DNA of 64,000 bases from Symbiodinium microadriaticum (GCA_001939145.1 LSRX01000321.1:365245-429244), one strand, 5' to 3'. Positions 12,961-22,602 are shown, counted from the stretch's first letter. The notes: a model not told the origin generated them from the letters alone. Made by a program: numbers and translations.

Positions 12961-13425
12961 AAGGACGAGGCAAGAGCATCTCGCGACTGGACACGAACGC
13001 TCATCCTAGATCCTGCCCAAGCAACGCGCTCGCAGGAGTCAGCCGAAGAAAGCCACTCGGGCGCCCGAAGTGGGAGAGCTGGTCAAGGCCGCCGGAATCT
13101 GTGCAGGAAGCGTGCCCTCATGCTCGGATATGCTCGGAAGGCTCAGCGAGCCATGCGAGCCATGAGCCTCAAGACGAGAGCTGGGCCGGTGAGCTGGAAG
13201 AGTGTAGCCAAAAAGACAAAAGCGCTCTTGCCAAGGTGTTTCTTTGGGGGACTCTTTCCTCGGATCGTTTTGCAATGCTTCGCAGAGCTTATGCACCACA
13301 ATGTCACCAGAGCCGACCCGTCCCGAAGCTCCAAGGACAGCCCAAGAGGAGGAAGATGCCTTCCGGGACATCCTCGAGTGGGAGGCAAACGTGAAGGAGC
13401 CTGTGGGGAGTTTGAGTGTAGATGA
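12952..13425 (+). CDS. Possible basic coding segment, unknown product
   Basis: Open for about 155 codons downstream of the trinucleotide array. The middle is strongly basic and Ala/Arg-rich (KRALMLGYARKAQRAMRAMS), followed by a hydrophobic patch (CFFGGLFPRIVLQCFAEL). The last 100 nt are also open in another frame as MSPEPTRPEAPRTAQEEED, which looks equally protein-like, so a frameshift or splice may separate them. No recognised domain. Confidence 0.3.
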   Translation, partial: FKHKDEARASRDWTRTLILDPAQATRSQESAEESHSGARSGRAGQGRRNLCRKRALMLGYARKAQRAMRAMSLKTRAGPVSWKSVAKKTKALLPRCFFGGLFPRIVLQCFAELMHHNVTRADPSRSSKDSPRGGRCLPGHPRVGGKREGACGEFECR

Positions 13426-13867
13426 GGCCTAAAAGTGCTCAAGCTTGAACGCTCGGGGCTTCAAAGGCTATTCTAGGAAATTCTAGGGGCACGGCGCTTG
13501 AAATTCTCCCAGACTTGCCATCTGCAAGAGTTCGGGTGACCTGCATCGCAGTCGTCTCAGCAGCTTTGGGGTTTGAGTCCTAGGAAAACCAGTGTTTGTG
13601 TAATTTCGCTGCTTCTGGATCCTTGCCTGGACAGCCCGCATGCATTGGTCGCTACCTTGCTTGTCGCTCCCTCCAGGGCTCCTCTTTCCCAGTACGTGTC
13701 TGATACTGCATCTAGATGTCTGAAGTATAATTTGCTGTAGGTTCAATGCGGTCAGCACTCATGATTGGTTGATCATGCCGTAGGGGCCGCTCTTGAACTG
13801 GTCTCGTCGCTGTGTAGTGGACTTTACGTTGAGCCTGCTTCTGTTTGGCCTTGGACTTCGAGAGTGA

Positions 13868-14017
13868 GCAGAAACGAGAGATTTTATCCCGATGCCAAAG
13901 CGGAGATCGAAAGCATTGCGCGTTGGTGGGGAGGGGCCCCCCAGCCATGAGCAGCAATGCGACATGGCGTCCTGGCTGCAAGAGAACATCTACGACTTGG
14001 AGTCTTTGCGGTGTTGA
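13868..14017 (+). CDS. Possible C-terminal exon, unknown product
   Basis: Following TGAGCAG| the frame reads about 49 codons to TGA at 14015. It is basic at first (IPMPKRRSKALRVGGEG) and ends CDMASWLQENIYDLESLRC. Other frames over the same bases are also open, so this is chosen by peptide character only. Confidence 0.25.
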   Translation, partial: AETRDFIPMPKRRSKALRVGGEGPPSHEQQCDMASWLQENIYDLESLRC

Positions 14018-14145
14018 TAAGTTTTTGGAACTCTAGACTGTCGGCATCAACTTGCGGAAGGACTTGGGGCGGTCTTGCCTGCTAAGTCAATACCATCTTC
14101 GTGGTAAGCGACAACCCACGCCCTTCATCGGAAGCTTGACGATGT

Positions 14146-14526
14146 ATGGAAGCCTGGCTTCTGAATTGTAATCTTCGTGGCGACAAGCCTTCCACAAGGG
14201 ACCGTACGAGGGCATCCCAAAGAAGCCCGTCAAAGCCATCTGAAAGGTTCATGGATGCCGCCGCTCAGGGTGGCGGCACGCCGGCTGGTACTGCCAAGGT
14301 AGCCGGGAGTGCTGCGTTTCTTGCCGTAGTTTACAGAAACCTCCTGAAATACGCAGCCATGTTCTCACAGGTGATCACCAACGGCTTGATGGCCACCGGC
14401 CCAGTGTTTCAGGAATGCGGAGAGTGGCCTGAAGGTGTGATGCCAGCGGGACGTAACTTTAGTAGCACACTGTACAGCAACTTGCTTCATCGCTTCCAGT
14501 TTATGACATGGCACAGAGCGACATAG
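14146..14526 (+). CDS. Possible C-terminal exon, unknown product
   Basis: An open frame of 126 codons ends in TAG at 14524. After a Ser/Lys/Pro-rich stretch it becomes Ala/Gly-rich, then hydrophobic and aromatic (FLAVVYRNLLKYAAMFSQVI). The start is arbitrary and the true exon may begin at an AG inside. No homologue recognised. Confidence 0.35.
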   Translation: MEAWLLNCNLRGDKPSTRDRTRASQRSPSKPSERFMDAAAQGGGTPAGTAKVAGSAAFLAVVYRNLLKYAAMFSQVITNGLMATGPVFQECGEWPEGVMPAGRNFSSTLYSNLLHRFQFMTWHRAT

Positions 14527-16190
14527 ATCTTGTCACGACAGAGGGAGGGGGAGCTTGAATGCATGAGTCTGCATGCATGTGCACACGTGTGAATTGAAGC
14601 ATGTGCGTATACAGGAAGATGAGCAGATAGACTCGTGACTGAAATGGGTGTGACCAAGAATGCACAGATGAGGATGACCATGAGCATGCGTGTGCGTGTG
14701 CGTATACATATACAAACATTTGTGACCACGATCTGCATTTACATCGTAGCTGTGGCTGTAGCTAGATTCACCCAGATCCAAAGCCCACCGTATGAATACA
14801 ACCACAAGCTTACATCCAAACATTGACATCATAAGCTAGACATAAAAGACAGGTTTCAATCTACAAAGTACTTTCAAGCAATCTATGCATACAGGATGCA
14901 GGGCCTGAGCTCCCCCCTCCACCCTCACCCCATGGTATCACCCCCCGCCTGCTTTCCCGGCCTCTCGGCTTCTTCGTCTCCCGCCCCGCCCCTGTGGGGT
15001 GTGCCCATGGTGTTCGCGTGGTTGGTTACTTCCAAGCCTAAGTTGCTTACGTCTGTGCTGTGTTTGCTCAGAAGCTGTTATCGTGGCCGACAGCATGTGC
15101 ATGTTGTAGTCATGTTGGCTTGGCTGCTGAGCAGCTAGCAAACCTACATAAGTATATAGTATGCTTGCAGCTAATTATTTGTCTGTAGTATTGTCGTCCT
15201 TACTGCGATTGCCAGTACGCCAGAGGTAGTGGTTTTCCATTTTTTCGGTTGCCGATTGCCAGTGTCGCTGTGCTGTGGTATAGCCTGCGTTCTAACACAC
15301 ACGCAGATCATTGTATTGACACCCGTCGCCTCCTCGCCCCCTGTGGTTTGGGTGGTGGGTTCTGCGGTTTGAACCATGTCTGCAAACAACAACTAGCACA
15401 CTCATGCAAATCACAACTACGTGCCTGCTACTGTGGCCATGTTTGAGATGCGAATTTGCCGCGTGCGTCGAACACTTGCGAGAATCAGGGGAGATGTAGC
15501 GCTAAAAGGTCCGATCCTGGCGACTGCTGGCAATTTTGCGTCGCGGTGACGATTCTCCGAAAACGAGGATTATGGCCCCAACGGGCGGGATCCTTGTGGG
15601 GGTGGGTGGTGGGGCGAGGTCAAAAAGTGACAACAGACAGATGAACGGATCTGGCCATTTTTCGCGGGGAAGGAGGAGGAGGTGGCTTGGTTGAGCCGGC
15701 CAAGGCCCAGCCTGAAGATGTGCGCCCTCCTTGGACGAAGGGCCGCTCCGAAGCCGCCGGGGTCCCAGCGAGCTTTGGGTCAGAAGACTTTGCGGTGGCA
15801 GCTTCTCGCAGAGGTTCAAGGTGTAGGATAGTCTCCTACGTTTGAACCTGATACCATTTCTGCTGAAGGCTTGCCCTTGAGGCTGTATGGGTAAAGTTGC
15901 GGTTTGTATTGATACATCGTAGCCCAGCGACTGATGGATGACTTCCGTCGTGTTTGCAGGAGATCTGCGAAATCGTCACGCAGTCGATCTGTGACTTGAT
16001 TGCAGTACTCACATGCGCTTCTGTCCCAATGAGGACTCACAAAAACGCAACAACTACCATGGTTGCTAATGCTGCTACTCTTGCTATTGCTTGCAGCACC
16101 AGTAGTTGCAGTAGCAGTCGTCGTCGTAGTAGTCGTAGTAGTCGTAGAAATGGCCTCTGATGGACCTGCCCCTGCTGTTATTCCTCAGCA
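14527..16190. other. No supported gene; TG/CA-rich patches and a GTA/GTC microsatellite
   Basis: 14,540-14,830 is rich in CATG, GTGTGC and ATACA words. 16,085-16,150 is a CAG/GTC/GTA trinucleotide patch. No gene is recognised and no TTTAGGG block occurs before 16,190. Confidence 0.45.
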
Positions 16191-16345
16191 TTAGGGTTTA
16201 AGGGTTGGGTTTTGTAGGGCTTAGGGTTTTGGGGGGTTTAGGGTTTAGGGGTTCAGGGTTTAGGGGTTTAGAGTTTAGGGGTTTAGGTTTGGGGGTTTAG
16301 GGGTTTGGGGTTTAGGGGTCTAGGGTTTAGGGTTCAATTAGGATT
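16191..16345 (+). repeat. TTTAGGG block at the domain edge
   Basis: First telomere-like block of the window; degenerate TTTAGGG/TTTAGGGG units on the + strand. Confidence 0.9.
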
Positions 16346-16369
16346 TAGGGAGAGCATATAAACAGCACA

Positions 16370-16540
16370 TACCAGACACGCATAGATACATCCACCGATC
16401 CATGCAAAAACATATATACACATGTTCATATGTACATACATACGTAAATACATATGTACCTATGTACAAATATACATATAAACAAGTGTACATATACACA
16501 TATATACATATATACATATTTACACACTAAAACATATAAG
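16370..16540. repeat. ATAC/ATAT microsatellite
   Basis: Tandem ACATATAC-type words. Frames through it (Tyr/Ile/Cys-rich) are artefacts. Confidence 0.85.
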
Positions 16541-16649
16541 CATGCATGCCTAAACCCGAACGCCCGAACGCCCGAAACGCAGCTCCGAACTCCAGGTGCC
16601 CAACAGCCAAGCAGTTTCCCACTCCAAGAGCCAAGGCTCAAACCAACAA

Positions 16650-16790
16650 TTTAGGGTGTAGGGTTTAGGGTTTTAGGGTTTAGGGTTTAGGGTTTTAGGG
16701 TTTTAGGGTTCTAGGGTTTAGGGCGTTTAGGGTTTAGGGTGTAGGGTTTAGGGTGTAGGGTGTAAGGTTTAGGGTTTAGGGTTTACCACT
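16650..16790 (+). repeat. TTTAGGG block
   Basis: About 140 bp of TTTAGGG/TTTTAGGG/TGTAGGG units on the + strand. From here to 17,140 the sequence has CCCTAAA words and no clear exon. Confidence 0.9.
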
Positions 16791-17143
16791 AAGCCCGACA
16801 CTGTTGAAGGTGAAGCTTGACCACTTAACCCTACATCATGAAAGCATACCCTCAACCTTAAACCTAAGAGATAAGACATGAATACAAGAGGCTGCCTACT
16901 CAGGATTAGAACCCTCTTTAGTGTAAAACCTTCCAAACCCCCCGTACAGTGTTTTCAGCCGCAAAATGACGTGCCCTAAGCCCTGTATCCTAAGGCTTAA
17001 CAGTTGAACCAATAAAGCCCTAAGATCTACATTTACATCCTTAACCCCGACCCCCCAATGCCTTACGCCCTTCAGCCCCTAAACCCTAAACCCTAAACCC
17101 CTAAACCCCTAAACCTCAGACCCTTGAGTCATGCCCCTGCCAG

Positions 17144-17218
17144 GCTTTGAAGCTGCTACTCGCAGACGACGACGAGGCTTCCGTCGTTCAGTGGCGTCTT
17201 CACAGACGCTACTTGTTG
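17144..17218 (+). CDS. Internal exon, unknown product
   Basis: Exactly 75 nt, 25 codons, phase 0 at both ends. The acceptor is CCCCTGCCAG|G and the donor TTG|GTTTAGG lies on the first unit of the next telomere-like block. The peptide starts ALKLLLADDDEASVVQWRLH. CCCTAAA repeats lie upstream and TTTAGGG downstream, so both flanking introns would be telomere-like. No family recognised. Confidence 0.5.
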
Positions 17219-17270
17219 GTTTAGGTTGGGTTTAGGGTTTAGGGCTTAGGGTTTAGAGGTTAGGGTTTAG

Positions 17271-17366
17271 TTTTCGGGAAGGCTTGTTGTGATTTGGTTT
17301 GAGTCCCTCTCCTTCAAAACGGGATCTCCAGCCAGAAGTCCGGGAAGTCTCTGCGTGCCGGAATAG
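17271..17366 (+). CDS. Possible terminal exon, unknown product
   Basis: A TTTAG|T acceptor formed by the last heptamer of a TTTAGGG block opens a frame of 31 codons (FSGRLVVIWFESLSFKTGSP) ending in TAG at 17364. The intron from 17219 to 17270 would then be almost pure telomere-like repeat between this and the previous exon. Phase agrees (0/0). Confidence 0.4.
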   Translation, partial: FSGRLVVIWFESLSFKTGSPARSPGSLCVPE

Positions 17367-17387
17367 TTGGTAAGACTCTTCGAAAAC

Positions 17388-17775
17388 CCTGAACCCCAAA
17401 CCCTAAACCCTAAACCCCTAGACCCTAAAAGCCTAAACCCCTAAACCCTAAAACCCTTTAGCCTAAACCCTAATGGACTCTATACTCTCTGAGATTTGAT
17501 TAGGGTTTGAGGTTTGGGAGGTTACGGCAGTTTCCGAGTCTAGGGTTCGGGCCTAGAGGCCAGGGCTTCGGGGCTTAGGGTGCAGGACCCTAAGCCCGAA
17601 ACCCGAAACCCTAAACCTTAAAGCCAAAATCCAAAACCCTAAACCCTCAACTTAAGACCTAAACCCTAAACCCTAAACTTAGAACCTTACGTCCTAAACC
17701 CTAAACTTAAAACCTACGTCCTAAACCCTAAACCCTAAACGTAAAACCGAAATCCTAAGCCCTAAACTTTAAAAC
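17388..17775 (-). repeat. CCCTAAA blocks
   Basis: Two clusters (17,388-17,475 and 17,585-17,775) of CCCTAAA and variants on the + strand, i.e. TTTAGGG on the - strand, separated by a degenerate G-rich part. Confidence 0.85.
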
Positions 17776-17904
17776 CGGCCCTATGTAGGGTTACTAGGGT
17801 TGAGAGCCCAGGTTGCCCAAAGTGTTCCTGGTAAGTAGCTTTAGTGGGGCGGGTTCGCTAAACCATGAGGCCCCGAACCTGACAGTGTCTGCTTTAAGGC
17901 CATA

Positions 17905-18005
17905 CGGTCGATGATATAAATCCTGCATTACCCATAATTAGGAATGTACCATAATTCCCATAGTTTAGGGTCCTTAAAGTAATGCAGGATTTCTATCATC
18001 AGCCG
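17905..18005 (+). mobile_element. Family-1 palindromic introner-like element
   Basis: Starts CGGTCGATGATATAAATCC and ends GGATTTCTATCATCAGCCG, flanked by TA on both sides. Internal marker CCCATAGTTTAGGGTCC gives + orientation. Terminal bases have drifted and no convincing flanking exon was found. Confidence 0.85.
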
Positions 18006-18055
18006 TAGTCTTAGGGTTTAGGTTTAGGCTTTTGGTTTTAGGGCGTAGGGTCCAG

Positions 18056-18137
18056 GGCTTGACTTTCGGGAAGAGCGGGCCAGGACATCGACAGAAAAAC
18101 GGCAGCAAGATGCCGCGAGAGCTTGTCGCGTCCTCAG
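18056..18137 (+). CDS. Possible internal exon, unknown product
   Basis: Between GTCCAG|G and CTCAG|GCTTG (a GC donor, as dinoflagellates use) the frame is open and highly charged (DFREERARTSTEKRQQDAAR). The alternate + frame is also open, so the call depends on the boundary motifs. Confidence 0.35.
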
Positions 18138-18237
18138 GCTTGTTTTTTTCACACTTTGGCTCATGACTTCTTGGTTTGTTTGGTTTGTGGTTTTGTTTTT
18201 GGGGATCTCCCGAAGCATACACCGTATTGCCTCCCTT

Positions 18238-18490
18238 CTAAGCCAAACCCCTAAACCTTAAACCCCTAAGCCCTAAACCCTAAATCCTAAACCCCGAAAC
18301 CCTGACCAAGGGTCACTGCACTTTAAAACAAACCCTAAACCCTTAACCCTAACCCCCTGAAGCCTAAGCAAGGGTCACTGCACGAGAAAAAACACCTAAA
18401 CCCAAAAGCCTAACCCCCTCAACCCTAGACAAGGGTCACTGCACTCTACCCTCAACCCGAAACCCTAAACCCGAAACCCTAAACTTAGTG
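18238..18490 (-). repeat. CCCTAAA block containing a triplicated 15-bp word
   Basis: CCCTAAA variants are interrupted three times by CAAGGGTCACTGCAC (near 18,305, 18,368 and 18,430), spaced about 62 bp, making a composite tandem repeat. Confidence 0.85.
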
Positions 18491-18631
18491 TTTTGGGTCC
18501 TTTGTCGTTCCGACCTTTTCTTGAGCCCATCCAACGAAGCCGGAGACCTTACACACTGGGACTCTGAGTTCCCTTTGTTACTGGGTCCTTGTTGGATACA
18601 AGCTTACCTCTTTGTTACAATAAAACCCTAA
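18488..18631 (+). CDS. Possible terminal exon, unknown product
   Basis: Open for 47 codons after ACTTAG|, reading VFWVLCRSDLFLSPSNEAGD early on and ending with TAA at 18629. The frame is hydrophobic and aromatic with acidic patches. The 3' part (from GGGTCCTTGTTGG) overlaps a short inverted repeat ending CTAACAAGG, so the stop may belong to an inserted element. Confidence 0.4.
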   Translation: MFWVLCRSDLFLSPSNEAGDLTHWDSEFPLLLGPCWIQAYLFVTIKP

Positions 18632-19000
18632 CAAGGGGTTTTAGGGTTTAGGGTTCAGGGTTTGCATTGCTTTGCTATAAATACAACCCCTAGTAAGGAT
18701 TGAAAATGCTCATTTTCAATGTGGCCCCAACAGGGAGCCAGGTTCGGGTTTAGGGATTTTGGTGGGCTTTAATTGGGGCTTTAATGAACCCTAAACCCTA
18801 AACCCAAAACCCTAAACCCTAAACCCTAATGCGGGCTTGAATCAGGGCTTTGATTAGGGCCTGAGGGCTTCACGGCTTCAAGGCTCTAGGGCTTTGGGGC
18901 TTTTTTGGGGGTTTAGGGCTTTAGGGCTTTAGGGCTACGGGGCTTTAGGAGTTTGCTGGCCGGGGAGCGGCGGGGCCTAGGGGTTCATGTTTTGGGGTTT
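18632..19000. repeat. TTTAGGG/CCCTAAA and GGGCTTTAGGG patches
   Basis: Alternating short telomere-like words in both orientations and a GGGCTTT-rich run near 18,890-18,950. No exon placed. Confidence 0.75.
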
Positions 19001-19100
19001 ACCTGCGGCAATGCAGTACGGAATGCGCTGTTTACACCAATGCAAGCACTACACCCTAAACCCGATAAACCCTAAGCAAACTGAAAACCCCCAACCCGTC

Positions 19101-19188
19101 AGTGGTGCTGAGGCAGCGCTTTTGGCAGTTGGGCTCAGCGGCGCACTTCGCGAGACAGAAGGCCTTTTTGATACACTCCTCCATGAAC
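19101..19188 (+). CDS. Possible internal exon, unknown product
   Basis: After AACCCGTCAG| the frame reads GAEAALLAVGLSGALRETEG and continues acidic/hydrophobic for 30 codons. The donor is not obvious (sequence runs into ACCCCCCAAA). Helix-prone and free of repeat-derived residues. No family recognised. Confidence 0.4.
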
Positions 19189-19439
19189 CCACCCCCCAAA
19201 ACAAACAGATGTAAACCCTAAAACCTAAACCCTAAACGACTTACGTAAGGAACTCAAACAAGGGGCCCTAAACGTGCAGGTTTCTTTATGTCCAGGAGGT
19301 TGGGTTCGTTTAAAAATTGCAGGTTCCAGTCACATGGCACATCTAGACTACCCTAAACCCTACACCCGAAACCCTGCTACTAGTTGGGGTTTAGGGCCAG
19401 TTTAGGGTTTAGGGGCCCAAACCATAGCTTCCGGCGCAG

Positions 19440-19768
19440 CCCAGAACCTCGCAATCGAGAAGAAAACTCACAGCAAGACCGTGCGGCAAAATTGCGAAGC
19501 AGTTGGGTCTTCTGTTCTTTGGGTAGTCTTCTAACTTAGGGTCCCCAGTTAGGGTCCTTTTGTTATAAGGTTGCCGCGGTATAATGGGGACCCAAAAAGG
19601 GAGCCCAATTTCGAGAACTACCCATATCTTACGATCGAATCCCTGAGCGGGATACGAACAAGCCCTTTACGGGTTTGCTTCCCAAGCTCTGCAACAGCAC
19701 TACCGCCACATCACCACCTCAAGGGAAGCAGTGAGAAGGGAGAGAGCCTCCTCGGAGACGAAAAGTGA
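19440..19768 (+). CDS. Two exons joined across a family-2 element, unknown product
   Basis: Exon A (19440-19522) follows CCGGCGCAG| and ends CTTTGG|GTAG. Exon B (19616-19768) follows TTTCGAG| and ends in TGA. Both are phase 0 at the junction (…SSVLW|NYPYL…). The intron between them, 93 bp, is a complete family-2 palindrome whose inverted repeat supplies GT and AG. Exon B is Ser/Pro/His-rich with an acidic C-terminus (KGSSEKGESLLGDEK). Function unknown. Confidence 0.5.
19523..19615 (+). mobile_element. Family-2 introner-like element
   Basis: Inverted ends GGGTAGTCTTC and GAGAACTACCC; 93 bp from GT to AG. Three relatives at 42799, 47512 and 53884 share the inner word TATAATGGGGACC/TATATTGGGGACC. 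Confidence 0.8.
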
Positions 19769-19795
19769 CAGTTGAGAGCAGCTGCGCCTTGGATA

Positions 19796-19910
19796 GGGGT
19801 TTAGGGTTCGGGTTTAAGGTTTAGGGTTTAGGGTTTGGGGTTTGGGGTTTAGGGTTCGGGGGTTTAGGGAGTTTAGGGTTTGTGGTTTGGGGTTTAGGGT
19901 TTGACAGTCG
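19796..19910 (+). repeat. TTTAGGG block
   Basis: TTTAGGG, TTTGGGG and TTCGGG units on the + strand between coding candidates. Confidence 0.9.
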
Positions 19911-19972
19911 CGGCAGCTCGGGTGGCGACGGTGTTCCGGCTGACGTGAGGAAGGCCGGGAGGGCACAGAACG

Positions 19973-20116
19973 ATGGCTCGGTATCCTACGGAGCTCGCTG
20001 GGTTCGCCTTCGCTTGTGGCCTGCCCGAGCCTGAACTTGAGAAAACTTTCCGTTCCTTAGAAAAGAAAAGCAGAAATGTTCAGGTCATGGGACCGGTGCC
20101 ACAGGCGTTCTGGTGA
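19973..20116 (+). CDS. Possible exon with ATG, unknown product
   Basis: An ATG at 19973 opens 47 codons (MARYPTELAGFAFACGLPEP, then a Lys/Arg/Ser stretch) to TGA at 20114; GTTCTG|GTGACA just before the stop could be a donor instead. The sequence upstream of the ATG (from TTTGACAG at about 19,912) is open in another frame, so the real exon may be longer. No family recognised. Confidence 0.4.
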   Translation: MARYPTELAGFAFACGLPEPELEKTFRSLEKKSRNVQVMGPVPQAFW

Positions 20117-20439
20117 CAGGCTGCTGTGGCGCGCATTAGCAGAAGCAGTTCCCGGATCTGGGCTCCGACGATGCTCTGGGCCGGGCAGTGAAAGAAAGAG
20201 CGAGGGCAACAGAAGGCTTTTAGGGTTTAGGGCTCCGGGTTCAGGGTTTAGGGCTTAGGCTTACCTCAAAATCCTAAACTCTCAACCCGCAGTCCCTTCC
20301 AAGCAATGAGCAGAAGTGTCCTTACACAGCCCATATTATACCAAAACCCTTTGAAACGACCTGGACGCCTGGGGTTCGGGTTTGAGGTTTAGGGTTTAGG
20401 GAACCCTTCTTTTAAATCCTAACAGAAAGCCCGTAGGCC

Positions 20440-20625
20440 TAAAACCCTAACACCCTAGCACCCTAGAAGCCCTAAGCCCTAAAACCCAAGCCCTAAAACC
20501 CTAAAGCCTGAAACCCTAAACCCTAAAATCCGAAACCCTAAAACCCTAAACCCTGAAACTCTGAAGCCAAACCCCGAAACCCTAAAGCCCTAAACCCTGA
20601 AACTCTGAACCCAAACACCCTTTTG
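20440..20625 (-). repeat. CCCTAAA block with CCCTAAAA/CCTGAAA variants
   Basis: About 185 bp of C-strand telomere-like units. Confidence 0.9.
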
Positions 20626-20658
20626 GGTCTCCATACCCTTAGGGCACTGCTTTGTAGA

Positions 20659-20735
20659 CCGGGGACCCGAGGCATTGGAAAGCGGAGATCGGCGTGGGGA
20701 CGGCCGCCCAGAGCAGTTCCAGCCGTGGCCTTGGG
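20659..20735 (+). CDS. Possible small exon, unknown product
   Basis: After TGCTTTGTAG| the frame reads GPEALESGDRRGDGRPEQFQ. Bounded downstream by a TTTAGGG-like G-rich block. Short and without motif. Confidence 0.3.
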
Positions 20736-20739
20736 GCTT

Positions 20740-20870
20740 GGGGTTTCAAGGGCTAGGGATTGAGGTTTAGGGCTTAAGCTTTAGGGTTTCGGGTTTAGGG
20801 TTTTAGGGTTTAGGGTTTTTAGGTCTTAGGGTTTAGGGTTTAGGGCTTAAGGTTTAGGGTGGGTTAGGGC
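20740..20870 (+). repeat. TTTAGGG block
   Basis: TTTAGGG/TTTTAGGG/CTTAGGG units on the + strand. Confidence 0.9.
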
Positions 20871-21084
20871 CTTGGCTGTTTGGAGACAGTTTAAAGAGAG
20901 TTTTGAGGGATTTGGTTCGGGATTTCCGTTCGGAGTTCGGGGCGCCGGCAACAGAACCCTCAACCCTAAACCACAGACCCTAAACCCTGAACCCTCATAG
21001 AGCAGAGCCCTGTTGGCGTCACAGGCCTCCGGTTGCTTCTGAAGGAGTCGGCCACCATCATCGTTGTCAGAATCATAAACGGGA

Positions 21085-21139
21085 TCCGGATGATGATGAT
21101 GATGATGATGATGATTTATCGTCATCATTATAATCATCC

Positions 21140-21181
<42 letters not shown>

Positions 21182-21368
21182 CCATCATCACCACCAGCAT
21201 CATCAGCATCATCAGCCTCATCACCCTCTCCGTCACCATCACCGTTACCATCACCGTCACCGTCACCATCACCGTCACCATCGCCGTCACCGTCACCATC
21301 GCCGTGACCATCACCATCATCATCATCGTCATAACCATCATCATCATCATCATCACCATCACCATCAC

Positions 21369-21399
<31 letters not shown>

Positions 21400-21491
21400 T
21401 TCATCATCTTCATCATCTTCATCATCGTCGTCTTCTTTTCATCATCATCATCATCATCATCATCTTCATCATCATCACCATCATCATCACC

Positions 21492-21562
<71 letters not shown>

Positions 21563-21590
21563 CATCCACATCAGCATCTTCATCATTATC
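21085..21590. repeat. (ATC)n/(GAT)n microsatellite, about 500 bp
   Basis: Long imperfect CAT/ATC array with CAC and CGT interruptions. It produces long poly-His, poly-Ser/Ile and Asp/Met-rich frames on both strands that are not genes. Confidence 0.97.
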
Positions 21591-21705
21591 AACAAACGGC
21601 TTGAGCATCCTCGTCGTTATGTCTGCACTCCGAGGCTATCAGATCATCATCGTTAGACTGCGCAGCAGCTATGTGCTAGAACATCCCGACTTAAGCCCAA
21701 ACTCT
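21591..21705 (+). CDS. Possible exon beside the ATC repeat
   Basis: Immediately after the repeat the frame reads GLSILVVMSALRGYQIIIVR and continues to TGA at 21706. The hydrophobic core could be a membrane segment. The 5' boundary is lost in the microsatellite. Weak. Confidence 0.3.
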
Positions 21706-21751
21706 TGACCCTAAGTCCCAAACTCCAAACCCTAAACCGAATATGTCTCAG

Positions 21752-21847
21752 GTTTGTCCATGTCTCGCAGTGCGGGAGTTGCTCCGGGCTGCGGCTCCGT
21801 TCTCATCGCACTGCCTCACTCGAGGACGGAATGCCATAATGGCATGA
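21752..21847 (+). CDS. Possible terminal exon, unknown product
   Basis: TATGTCTCAG|G acceptor, then 31 codons (VCPCLAVRELLRAAAPFSSH) to TGA at 21845. CCCTAAA repeats lie upstream. The palindrome GCCATAATGGC overlaps the stop. No family recognised. Confidence 0.4.
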   Translation, partial: VCPCLAVRELLRAAAPFSSHCLTRGRNAIMA

Positions 21848-22059
21848 GGCTGATGTAGTAACCTTTGTTAGAAATAGGTTATGGGTGTATTATAGGGCGT
21901 ACTAAACGGAGCAATATTGGTCACGATTCAGGCTTCTAAATCTGCTTACTTATAAAGTGGCCAGGGGGCGGTATAAGTCATGTGCTACTGGTTTCCATCC
22001 CACCCCCCTACCCGCGAATGACAGTGTGTGGCTGTCGAGAAATTGTATACTTTGGTGAT

Positions 22060-22205
22060 AGAGTACACACACACACACCCACAAGCGCACTCATACATAC
22101 ATATATGTATGTGTATATAAATATAAATATAAATATAAATATAAATAAATAAATAAATAAATATATATATATATATATGTATATACATATATATATATAT
22201 GGGGC
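22060..22205. repeat. CA/TATA/AAAT microsatellite
   Basis: ACACAC, then ATAAATATAAAT and ATATAT runs. Tyr/Ile-rich - frames through it are artefacts, though the first residues next to 22264 may be exon. Confidence 0.95.
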
Positions 22206-22580
22206 TTTGCGACGGCTTAGAAGGGTTTTGAGTAAGGGGGTCTGGGGTCTCATAAGGAAACATACTGTTGATGATTTAAATCCTGCATTACCTTAAGAAC
22301 CCTAAACTATGGAAATCATGGTATATTCCTTCTTATGGGTTACCTAAACCCTAAACCCTAATTCCTGATTATGGGTATACTCCTTCTTATGGGTAACCTA
22401 AGCCCTAAACCCTAATTACTATATTAGGGGGCATATTCCCTCTCATGGGTAACCTAAGCCCTAAACCCTATACTCTAAGCAAAGGTCATGCAGGATTTCT
22501 ATCATCAGCCGTAGGACCGGCCAAGCTTCCTTGCAGTTCGGGCCTTGGCGCTTCAAAGCTCTGAAGTGCCAAGAGGATCC
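22205..22580 (-). CDS. Two minus-strand exons split by a family-1 element
   Basis: Exon 1 (22580-22510, reading leftward) follows GGGCTCAG|G and ends CTACG|GCTGATG, a GC donor. It gives GSSWHFRALKRQGPNC then KEAWPVL. Exon 2 (22264 to about 22205) continues in frame, completing an arginine codon (CG|T), as MFPYETPDPLTQNPSKPS before entering the AT repeat. Exon 1 is 71 nt with no stop. Function unknown. The + strand of exon 1 is also open, but orientation of the element and frame continuity favour minus. Confidence 0.5.
22265..22511 (-). mobile_element. Family-1 element with internal expansion
   Basis: Ends are typical (CTGTTGATGAT… and …ATCATCAGCCG), in minus orientation. The interior carries a roughly 60-bp segment (TCTTATGGGTAACCTAAGCC-like plus CCCTAAA words) in about three tandem copies, making it 247 bp instead of about 100. 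Confidence 0.85.
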
Positions 22581-22602
22581 CTGAGCCCGACATCACGGTT
22601 TA

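Noticed and set aside
12536..13009. Long poly-Val/Leu/Arg frames
   Set aside because: They follow the GTA/GTC/GGA trinucleotide array.
20847..21710. Long Asp/Met-rich (minus) and His/Ile/Ser-rich (plus) open frames
   Set aside because: They are translations of the ATC microsatellite.
22527..22587. Plus-strand exon RALALQSSEVPRGS ending at GTTTAGGG
   Set aside because: The minus strand gives a longer exon with AG|G and GC boundaries that joins in frame across the family-1 element, so the plus reading is probably a shadow.
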